This document shows, piece after piece, positions 23,675-30,527 of a DNA stretch of 31,894 bases (positions are counted from its first letter, which is position 1; the number at the start of each line of letters is the position of its first letter). Below the pieces are notes generated by a model that saw only the letters and a program-made list of their open reading frames with translations, did not search any database and was not told the origin of the DNA. The position numbers and the translations under genes were made by a program. This DNA is from an uncultured Collinsella sp. (GTDB lineage Bacteria; Actinomycetota; Coriobacteriia; Coriobacteriales; Coriobacteriaceae), in NCBI GenBank assembly GCA_902495085.1, contig CABUWA010000006.1, forward strand, positions 1-31,894, read 5' to 3'.

Positions 23675-24016
23675 CTATAGGCTGTCAAGTCCTTTATCGG
23701 ACGACATTTTAGCATTCAAGTAGCGGTCGTATTCGCGTCTGATTTCCTCGTGGGGGCATACTTCTCTTTCTATTTCGCTGAGCCTTACATTCGGCACGTT
23801 AAGCTCTCGGGCAACCTGCTTTTGGGTCAATCCGAGCGATTTTCGCATGTCCGCCAGTATCGAGCCCCGGGCGTACTTCAACCTCATGGGGCGCCGCAAC
23901 GTTGGGTAAACCTCCCTGGCTGTGAACCTCTTAAGGCAGCGCATGATCTCTCGCTTTGTCTTGCCGTCGGACTTGCGCTTCGCCATGTAGGCGAGCGTTC
24001 TCTCGTCCCCGCGCAT
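23675..24016 (-). mobile_element. IS110-like transposase C-terminus with HTH tail
   Basis: A 113-residue frame beginning MRGDERTLAYMAKRKSDGKT then KREIMRCLKRFTAREVYP, which resembles the end of IS110-type transposases (YxARKRAEGKTKREAxRCLKR). It continues without a break into ADMRKSLGLTQKQVARELNV and RLSEIEREVCPHEE, a Cro/C1-type HTH. The N-terminal RuvC-like part is missing; IS30 sequence lies directly upstream at 24028. The family call for the first part is from memory of the motif. Confidence 0.55.
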
Positions 24017-24027
24017 CCTGTGTTAGT

Positions 24028-24582
24028 CATGCCGTCGTAGCCCGCCGAGACCCAGCGGTAGATGGTCGAGGGCGACAGGTCCACCGGCCCGCCGTTGCGC
24101 GCCGCCATCTGCTCGGGCGACAGCCCCCGGCGCAGGCAGTCCCTGATGGCCTCAAGCCTCGCCGTCGCGGCGGGCTCGTCGGCGTCGATCCCGCGCCTGG
24201 ACGAGACGAGCACCGAGTCCGCGCACAGCTGCGCGGCGCGGGCCTCGTAGAAGACGTGCGGGCAGCGCATGCAGCCCACCGCGCGGTAGCGGCCGCAGCC
24301 GTCGCGGCAGCGCGGCCACGCCGCCAGGCGCGGGCAGGCTGCCGACAGGTCGGTGCCGGCGTCGACGCGCTCGCCGCGCCTGGGCTTGGGCGCGGCGACG
24401 AACCTGTGCGACGACACCTCGGCGCTCACCGTCGAGGGCGACCTGCCCAGCTCCCTCGCGATCTCCCTGCACGAGGCCCTGCGCTCCAGCATCCTCTGGA
24501 CCGTATCCCGCTCGTGCCTGGTGAGCCTGCCGTAGGCCCTCGGGACCGCCTTCGCTGCGCCCTTCTTGCTCTTTCCGGACAT
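24028..24582 (-). mobile_element. IS30-family transposase, N-terminal fragment
   Basis: The frame starts at 24582 with RLTRHERDTVQRMLERRASC then REIARELGRSPSTVSAEVSS, the HTH_38 domain of IS30 transposases. A Cys/His stretch (CRDGCGRYRAVGCMRCPHVF) follows, then SPEQMAARNGGPVDLSPSTI with YRWVSAGYDGM. The catalytic DDE half is absent: homology stops near 24028, where IS110-like sequence begins, and the frame runs on without meaning to 23884. Start supported by family position. It is not the same subgroup as the IS30 relic at 20755. Confidence 0.8.
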
Positions 24583-24635
24583 GGCGTCCTCCGATCTCCC
24601 GGGGCCGGCCGATCCGGCCCTCAGGGTATCGGATT

Positions 24636-24671
24636 CCCATATTCATCCGTACATGTACAGATGAATATGGG
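24636..24671. repeat. 36-bp near-perfect palindrome
   Basis: CCCATATTCATC (24636-24647) pairs with GATGAATATGGG (24660-24671), and the centre GTACATGTAC is itself a palindrome; only one base pair (C/A) fails. It lies 54 bp upstream of the IS30 fragment's start codon. It may be part of the IS30 end or a target site, since IS30 elements are known to favour palindromes. Confidence 0.75.
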
Positions 24672-24837
24672 AGGTGTTCGGATGAAGTTGATATTCAAGG
24701 TCCATATCTATCTGTTCCATCCGGCCGAACGCCCTGTTCCCGAATCATTACCCGTTATCTAAACTGTTGGATTGATTTGGCTCTGTTAGACCATGATTGA
24801 CATTCTGCCCCAATCATCTTTTTGAAATTGCAAGATA

Positions 24838-24877
24838 ATCGCCCCCTTGCCGGGTTTGAATCCGGCAAGGGGGCGAT
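24838..24877. repeat. 16-bp perfect hairpin downstream of antitoxin gene
   Basis: ATCGCCCCCTTGCCGG (24838-24853) pairs exactly with 24862-24877 around an 8-base loop. Read on the minus strand it follows the antitoxin stop by 58 bp and has TTATCTT after it, so it may be a terminator. It also lies just inside the IS1595 left end and might block read-through. Confidence 0.6.
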
Positions 24878-24935
24878 GTGCTCAAGATCTGTCGGGTCAA
24901 TCGTGAGGGTCCCATCGCCCAAGTCGATTTGCCGA

Positions 24936-25133
24936 CTATCTTGCCGTCTTCCCGTCGGGCACCGGCGCCTTGACCCTCATCTCGAACGGCAACCCGCCCT
25001 TCCGGACGGGCGCCCTGAGGAACGCGTTGACGGCGGTGGACATGGACAGGCCGAGCTCGTCCAGGATGGCCGTGGCCTCCTTTTTGGCCTCCGGGTCGAT
25101 CCGGATCGTCGTGGCCGGTATATTCGACGGCAT
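24936..25133 (-). CDS. RelB/DinJ-family antitoxin, no toxin partner
   Basis: A 65-residue protein with SNIPATTIRIDPEAKKEATA, ILDELGLSMSTAVNAFLR and KGGLPFEM, the ribbon-helix-helix and toxin-facing tail of RelB/DinJ antitoxins. These bind their own promoter and neutralise RelE/YafQ mRNA interferases. ATG at 25133 follows GGAAAGG; the longer frame to 25238 runs into the transposase and has no family residues. No RelE/YafQ gene lies on either side: downstream are only a hairpin and the IS1595 end. It lies inside the inverted repeats 76 bp after the transposase stop, so it is a passenger gene. It might counter a chromosomal toxin elsewhere. Confidence 0.85.
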   Translation of the reverse strand: MPSNIPATTIRIDPEAKKEATAILDELGLSMSTAVNAFLRAPVRKGGLPFEMRVKAPVPDGKTAR

Positions 25134-25209
25134 GGCTGCACCTTTCCTCGTATATCGCGATGCGACCATTCTACTGTCTCTATGCGGCGGCTTCGGTCCA
25201 GTAGTCCAT

Positions 25210-26179
25210 TTAGGGCGGCAGGACGTTGAACATATCATGGATGCGGCTCCTGCACACGCCGTTGGCGAGCTGTCGCGCGACCGTGCGCTCGGCGGTGCCG
25301 GAATCGGTCGCCATGAAGGTCCGGCACCACTTGAACCAAGCGAGGTAGGTGCCGAGGTGCTTCGTCGACACGCCCTTAAACGGCTTCATGAAGGTATCGA
25401 GGAGCGAATGGACGGTGTTGATCCGGTTGATGGTCCCCTCGGAAGGGTCCTTGGAATCGTAGGCCGTGTGTGCGTCGACCTCGAGCTCCGCGAGGACGTC
25501 GACATAGGCGGACGCCTTGTCCGTCGCTACGACGGAAGCGGACGCGATGCGGTCCCTCAGCACGTCCATGGCGCGTTTCCTCGACAGGATGCCTCGTCCC
25601 GAGACCTGGAGAAACGTCTCGTTCGAGTCGTTCACGCCGGTCATGACGCAGATCTGCTCGCGCGACAGTCCGCGCCTGTGCACCTGCTTGCCACGATGTC
25701 GGGAGTGACGTGGCATCGTAAATGACCCCTTCGTGTGGTTGCCCTTGAACGACTCGGGGAAGTAGGTCTCGTCGAGCTCGCAGCCGCAGCCCCGCCCGGT
25801 CTTGAACGAGGGCGAGTAGGCCGAGAGACACTCGATGAGCCTGTGGCGCATGGTGTAGGCGGTCTTGAGGCAGACATGGCAGCGCCCCGCGCATTCGCGC
25901 AGGGGCAGCATGAGAACGAAGCACTCGGCATTGGCCATCCAGGTCTCCTTCGGGAGCCTGCTCGTCCCCAGGATGTGCCCGCTGCCCATGCCGAAGGTCC
26001 TGCCGCAATCCTGGCAGAGGTAACGCTGCTCGCCGTTCTTTGATTTGCCCTTCTTCACGACCGCGGCGGACCCGCAGCGCGGGGAGCGCTCGGCCTCGTA
26101 GGCGGAGCCGGCGGCGTTCGGTCCTGCTGAGGCTCGCGATGTCCCTCTTGAAGGTGATTACCAGGTCCTCGGCGTTCAT
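25210..26179 (-). pseudogene. IS1595-family transposase with one frameshift
   Basis: The start MNAEDLVITFKRDIASLSRT (from 26179) is in one frame and the rest in another. After a shift near 26115-26130 the protein reads AYEAERSPRCGSAAVVKKGK, then GEQRYLCQDCGRTFG, together the zinc ribbon of ISXO2-type transposases. The ISXO2-like core follows: CELDETYFPESFKGN (first Asp), VVATDKASAYVD (second Asp), and GTYLAWFKWCRTF, ending MFNVLPP with a stop at 25210-25212. Only this one lesion is visible, so loss of function could be recent, or the break could be an assembly error. Confidence 0.85.
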
Positions 26180-26254
26180 GCTGCCCCGCGGTCTACGAGG
26201 CTAACGATATGGCGCCGTGATGACATATGTATGTCAATCTTGGTCTAACAGAGC

Positions 26255-26719
26255 CTAACGAAAGTGCATGTCAGGAGTTTCCCTTAGGCATTTTGCGGCT
26301 ATAGGGACAAGGTCGAACATCGTGTGAACGACATCGCCCGTGTTTGCAACGGTAGCCGTGAACTTGCCGTTTCCAAAATCCATCAGATGGTAGAGGTTGA
26401 TGGTTAAGTCCTTTTGCGTGGCAATTCTCAGAATCCAGTAAGCGCAATTGTCGCTGCAGGTTGTGGCGTTGTATACGTTCTGAGGCATGAAGTACATGAG
26501 CAACAGCGTCTTAGTGCCTCCCGACAGCCTTTCAGGAGGGATAATGCCTAGGATCTTGGTGTCTATTGCGCAGGGTCCAACGACATTGCCTTTATCGATT
26601 GATTTAATAATCCTTTGAGCAAAGGCGTCTTGAAACCACTGGGGCGAATAGACGTTATCGAAGTAAACCGACGTATTGTAGATAACGTTTTCCATATCAC
26701 CATAGTGAATTGTTAACAC
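26255..26719 (-). CDS. DUF4869 family protein
   Basis: A 154-residue protein: LTIHYGDMENVIYNTSVYFD, NVVGPCAIDTKILGIIPPER and LSGGTKTLLLMYFM, then NATTCSDNCAYWILRIA. These match DUF4869, a family of unknown function. GTG at 26719 has AAGGGA before it; the frame continues to 26821 without family-like sequence. The stop codon (26255-26257) uses the outermost base of the IS1595 right end, so the element has set or changed the C-terminus. Length is near what I would expect for the family, so little has been lost. No partner gene is identifiable. Confidence 0.75.
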   Translation of the reverse strand: MLTIHYGDMENVIYNTSVYFDNVYSPQWFQDAFAQRIIKSIDKGNVVGPCAIDTKILGIIPPERLSGGTKTLLLMYFMPQNVYNATTCSDNCAYWILRIATQKDLTINLYHLMDFGNGKFTATVANTGDVVHTMFDLVPIAAKCLRETPDMHFR

Positions 26720-26761
26720 GTTGGTCCCTTCGGGTTGCTGGTTTGGTGTTCGGTGAGACTG

Positions 26762-26767
26762 ATTGTA
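26762..26767 (-). promoter_or_regulatory. Possible -10 of the DUF4869 gene
   Basis: TACAAT on the minus strand, 43 bp before the GTG start. The -35 at the expected distance (TTACGC) is poor. Confidence 0.35.
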
Positions 26768-26954
26768 TCGCACGCATAAGACGGGCGTAATTTGCCAGAA
26801 ACACATGCGATTGATAACCATTGACAGTCAAGACCTGTATCCAGTGCCCGTATTTGCATGTCCGTACTTGAACCTAAGTTGCTTTGAAGGCCTATGTTTT
26901 AGACAATAGTTCCAGGCTAGGCTCTGCGTGGCGGCACGTAAAAGCCGTACTGTG

Positions 26955-27054
26955 CTTGGGTGGGTAAAAGTCCAAGACGATTAGATATCCGAGAGGATAT
27001 CGAGCCCGTGCCGGGGAGATAAGGTGAGCCCGCGCCGGGGACTATAGTTCCGGC
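26955..27054 (+). promoter_or_regulatory. Structured non-coding leader-like region
   Basis: Bases 26768-27292 hold no convincing gene. Within them are three hairpins: CTTGG/CCAAG (26955-26976), GATATCC-GAGA-GGATATC (26984-27001, perfect, GNRA-like loop) and GCCGGGG/TTCCGGC (27034-27054, two G-T pairs). Two direct repeats GAGCCCGYGCCGGGGA (27002-27017 and 27026-27041, one difference) lie among them. This is about 240 bp upstream of the NlpC/P60 gene and could be a riboswitch-like leader. I cannot match it to a known class. Confidence 0.4.
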
Positions 27055-27292
27055 AACAAATGGGTTTCCGCGAGGATGCCGCGGCTGACGGTCAGTATAT
27101 TACCGCCCTACACGCTCCTTCCGCGCGTCGCCTGCTCAAACGATTTGCGCCGAATTTTATTCCGCGGGCGGTGAGCCTGTTTATAGACAACGTCACGACC
27201 TATAGACGGGTGTCTTGGGGGTATTGCAGCTTGGCTCCCGTCCCCCCAATCTAGTAGACTTGGAAACCGTTGCTAGATTAGGGGGATTTTCC

Positions 27293-30200
27293 ATGAGACG
27301 CTCCACGAAACGAATTTCCGGTGCCGCCGCCGCGCTGGCGGTCGCGGCCGCCCTGGCCCTGTGCGGGCCCGCGGCCTACGCCGCCCCCGCCGCCCCGGGC
27401 GACGCGCAGGCCCCGGCCGCCGGGGCCCAGCCCGCCGACGGGGGTCCCGCCGCCCAGGCCGACGCCGCCCAGCCCGCGCAGGCCGACGCCTCCCAGCCCG
27501 AGGCCTCGCAGGCCGACGGCGCCCAGGCGGAGCCCGCCCGGTCCGAGGCGGCCGCGCCCGTCTCGCTCTCATACTCGGCCCACGTCTCCAATATCGGCTG
27601 GATGGGCGCCGTCGCCGGCGGCGAGGTCGCCGGCACGACCGGCAGGGGGCTCCCCCTCGAGGCGCTGCGCCTCGTCCTGTCCGACGCCTCGACCGGCGAG
27701 CCCCTCGGCGCCGACGCCATATCCGTCGAGGCCCACGTCTCCAACGTCGGCTGGCAGGCCGCCGTCGGCAACGGCGGCACCGCCGGCACGACCGGCCAGT
27801 CCCGCGCCGTCGAGGCCCTGAGGGTCAGGCTGTCCGGGGAGCTGTCGGCCCGCTACACCGTCTGGTACCGCGTCCACTCCGCCGAGTTCGGCTGGCTGGG
27901 CTGGGCGTGCGACGGCGCCGACGCCGGCTCGGCGGGCTACGGCCGCGCCGTCCAGGCCGTCCAGGTCGCGGTCCTGCCCAAGGGCGACCCCGCCCCGGGC
28001 GACACCGCCTGTCCTTTTAAGAGCCGTAGCGATGAACCTGCCTCAATCACTGTTCGCTCACATACGTCGAATATTGGTTGGATGTCGCCCGTAGGCGGCG
28101 GATCTGTTGCCGGGACAACTGGTAGGGGCCTCCCCATGGAGGCGCTTGAGGCTCAGCTTGGCTGGTATGGTCACTCGGGCTCCATTGAGCTTCGTGGCCA
28201 TGTTTCTAATGTCGGCTGGCAACAGTGGTCTGAGGGGCACTGTGGAACGACTGGTAAGTCTCAGCGTCTCGAAGCCGTTCAGATTCGTCTAACCGGTGAG
28301 GCAGCTGAAAAATATGACATTTGGTACTGTGCTCATGTCTCGGGTATAGGCTGGCTCGATTGGGCTTGTAATGGAGCTGCCGCTGGTTCTGCCGGTAAAG
28401 GCAAGGCTATCGAAGCGGTAAAGGTAATCCTTGTGGAGAAAGGCGGAGCAGCGCCTGGCTCTTCGAGCAAGGTCTTTATCGGCGATCTAGATGCTGTTGC
28501 GGTTTCCGGATTCGCCGTTTCTGGGGAGAGTCTTGGCTTATCTTCTGGTCAAAAGGCTACGATTGGAGGCAAGGGCGCCAAACTGCTGAACTCCATTGCC
28601 TTAAGCGTTGCAGGCCAAACTGATGACGGGTCAATTTCCTATGCCGTTATGGATGCATATTCAGGCTGGGGTGCTTCCGAATCGGATGGCGGCGCCGCCA
28701 AGGCGGTATCCGGCGCACCCATTAAAGCGATAAAAATGTCGCTGAGCGGCCAGTTTGCTGCCAATTATGACATTTGGTATCGAGTATACGATTCCGGTAA
28801 TGGCTGGACGGGCTGGACGTCAAATGGTCAGGCATGTGGCGTTTCTGGTGGTTCTTCCGGTTTGTGCGGCATAGATGTTGCACTTGTTCGTAAGGGTCAA
28901 CCTGCCCCTGGTTCTACCGGTAATGCATTTACCGAAACGTCGGGAATCGGTCTTGTATCCCAGGCGCACGTTGCTTCTGCGGGCTGGTTGGCTCCCGTTG
29001 GCAATGGCGAAACTGCCGGCCAGACGGGCATGTCTCGTTCTCTGCAGGCGTTGTATATTTCGACGCAGGGCATCGATGCCTCCGTTGAAGTGTCAGCACA
29101 CGTTGCGAATATCGGTTGGCAGCCATACGTTTCGGGTGCTTCCTATGTTGGCACTGTTGGCAAGGGCCTCGCAATTCAGGCGGTTAAATTAAGGCTCACT
29201 GGCAACGACTCGTCAAAATACAATATTTACTACCGTATTCATGCGGCGGATTATGGTTGGCTTGGTTGGGCTAAAAATGACGCCGCAGCTGGCACCGTTG
29301 GGCTGTCTAAGCAGGCCGAGGCAATTCAAATTAAGTTGGTTGCCAAGGGTTCGTCCGACGCTCCCGTTCAAGATCATGCTGCGTTGATCCAGCTTCCTGG
29401 GCTATCCGCTAAGGCAAATTGCTCCGGTCTTGGCTGGCAAGCGTCTGTTGGCAATGGCGGTGTTGCCGGAACGGTTGGGCAGAACCGTGCCATGGAGGCA
29501 ATGCAACTGTCCCTTTCCGATAGTTCCATGAACGGTGGCATTTCGTATTCCGCCCACGTATCCAATATCGGCTGGCAATCTGCTGTCTCAGATGGAGCCA
29601 CAGCGGGAACCATTGGACAGGGACAACAAATCCAAGCTGTGAAGATTAATTTGACTGGTGACGTTTCGAATTACTTTGATGTCTGGTATCGCGTCCACGT
29701 GTCAAATTACGGATGGCTTGGCTGGACCAAAAATGGATCACCGGCGGGCACCACGAAGCTTGGCATTCCTGTTCAGGCATTACAGGTAAAGATTGTTCCC
29801 AAGGGCGCTTCCGCACCAGGCTCTACGTCTGATTCGTATTTTGAGACCTATCGTTATATGGGGTATCAGACCCCGGGATCTTATCCAAAGGTTAGTTGCA
29901 ATAGCGTGCAGCTTCCTTCGTATTGCACCGGTTACTTTACGTATGTCACGCCTTCTCGAATTCCTTACAACGCTTCGCGACAGGATTGCATCAACGCATT
30001 CGTCCAGCGTGCTCGTGAATATATCGGGACGCGTTATATCGAGCCTTGGTCTTCTTGGCCGGGGGATGCGGTTGATTGTTCGGGCTTAGTGCTGCAATGT
30101 CTGTATGCGACTGGCATGGATATGGGTTGGTATAACCCGTATAACCATCGTTGGTTGCCCGAGCAAACCTACAACTCCATGAATTGGTATCGCAACAACA

Positions 30201-30379
30201 CGTTTATGCCGGTTAGCACTTCTGCTATGCAGAGGGGAGATGTGGTCTACTACCAGGGCCATATTGGAATCTATATCGGAAACGGTCGAATCATTGATTC
30301 GTGGCCTGGGATCGGTGTGACCGAGCGCTCGGTCAATGCTCCAGGTCGTGTAATCGGTGCCGCTAGGCCTTTCGCATAG
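27293..30379 (+). CDS. Secreted NlpC/P60 hydrolase with 15 ChW repeats
   Basis: A 1,028-residue cell-wall hydrolase. Residues 1-30 are a signal peptide, about 31-85 an Ala/Pro/Gln linker. Next come fifteen ChW repeats in five sets of three, each set ending in KGxxAPGS or similar. The third repeat of each set has the form Y-x-I/V-W-Y-R-x-H...GWLGW. The repeat at about residues 405-445 has lost its Trp. The C-terminal NlpC/P60 domain (about 905-1028) has C929 (AVDCSGLVLQ) and H990 (YYQGHIGIYIG), as expected for a peptidoglycan peptidase. ChW repeats probably bind the cell surface. ATG at 27293 has AGGGGGA six bases before. Bases up to about 28010 are extremely GC-rich, the rest is not. Confidence 0.9.
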   Translation: MRRSTKRISGAAAALAVAAALALCGPAAYAAPAAPGDAQAPAAGAQPADGGPAAQADAAQPAQADASQPEASQADGAQAEPARSEAAAPVSLSYSAHVSNIGWMGAVAGGEVAGTTGRGLPLEALRLVLSDASTGEPLGADAISVEAHVSNVGWQAAVGNGGTAGTTGQSRAVEALRVRLSGELSARYTVWYRVHSAEFGWLGWACDGADAGSAGYGRAVQAVQVAVLPKGDPAPGDTACPFKSRSDEPASITVRSHTSNIGWMSPVGGGSVAGTTGRGLPMEALEAQLGWYGHSGSIELRGHVSNVGWQQWSEGHCGTTGKSQRLEAVQIRLTGEAAEKYDIWYCAHVSGIGWLDWACNGAAAGSAGKGKAIEAVKVILVEKGGAAPGSSSKVFIGDLDAVAVSGFAVSGESLGLSSGQKATIGGKGAKLLNSIALSVAGQTDDGSISYAVMDAYSGWGASESDGGAAKAVSGAPIKAIKMSLSGQFAANYDIWYRVYDSGNGWTGWTSNGQACGVSGGSSGLCGIDVALVRKGQPAPGSTGNAFTETSGIGLVSQAHVASAGWLAPVGNGETAGQTGMSRSLQALYISTQGIDASVEVSAHVANIGWQPYVSGASYVGTVGKGLAIQAVKLRLTGNDSSKYNIYYRIHAADYGWLGWAKNDAAAGTVGLSKQAEAIQIKLVAKGSSDAPVQDHAALIQLPGLSAKANCSGLGWQASVGNGGVAGTVGQNRAMEAMQLSLSDSSMNGGISYSAHVSNIGWQSAVSDGATAGTIGQGQQIQAVKINLTGDVSNYFDVWYRVHVSNYGWLGWTKNGSPAGTTKLGIPVQALQVKIVPKGASAPGSTSDSYFETYRYMGYQTPGSYPKVSCNSVQLPSYCTGYFTYVTPSRIPYNASRQDCINAFVQRAREYIGTRYIEPWSSWPGDAVDCSGLVLQCLYATGMDMGWYNPYNHRWLPEQTYNSMNWYRNNTFMPVSTSAMQRGDVVYYQGHIGIYIGNGRIIDSWPGIGVTERSVNAPGRVIGAARPFA

Positions 30380-30387
30380 AGTCTGTT

Positions 30388-30418
30388 GAGGCGCTCCGTT
30401 GCAGGAGCGCCTCTTTTT
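30388..30418 (+). terminator. Rho-independent terminator
   Basis: A perfect 10-bp stem, GAGGCGCTCC with GGAGCGCCTC, a 6-base loop and five Ts, nine bases after the NlpC/P60 stop codon. Confidence 0.95.
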
Positions 30419-30470
30419 GACTGTGTGCTAACTGGTGCTTTCCTAAGCTTTAAATGCCTGTATGGAAGTG

Positions 30471-30479
30471 TGGTAATAT
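30471..30479 (+). promoter_or_regulatory. Possible extended -10 of the GH25 gene
   Basis: TGGTAATAT has a TG one base before TAATAT (30474-30479), 48 bp before the lysozyme start. The -35 is poor, as is usual for extended -10 promoters. Confidence 0.4.
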
Positions 30480-30527
30480 AGCTAGTATTCGTTTCTTTAT
30501 CTGTGGTTACTGTCTCGGGGGATATGC

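Larger units (their letters stand above)
24779..26255 (-). mobile_element. IS1595-family element with an antitoxin passenger
   Basis: Terminal inverted repeats of 25 bp bound the element. The left one (24779-24803) begins GGCTCTGTTAGACC; the right one (26231-26255) is its complement, and 24 of 25 positions agree. Between them are the transposase (frameshifted, minus strand), a RelB/DinJ-like antitoxin gene and a 16-bp hairpin. The 8 bases outside each end (ATTGATTT and TAACGAAA) do not match, so no target duplication is visible. Either a flank was deleted or recombined, or the repeats came from different copies. Length 1,477 bp. Because the transposase is broken it would need help to move. 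Confidence 0.85.

Noticed and set aside
23956..24762. 268-codon plus-strand frame across the IS30 fragment
   Set aside because: Antisense shadow of the transposase; Arg/Ala-rich with no domain.
24838..24877. tRNA T-arm (the loop GTTTGAATCC resembles one)
   Set aside because: The stem is 16 bp with an 8-base loop and there is no acceptor, D or anticodon arm.
27060..27254. 64-codon plus-strand frame upstream of the ChW hydrolase
   Set aside because: No ribosome site, no family features; the region looks like leader.
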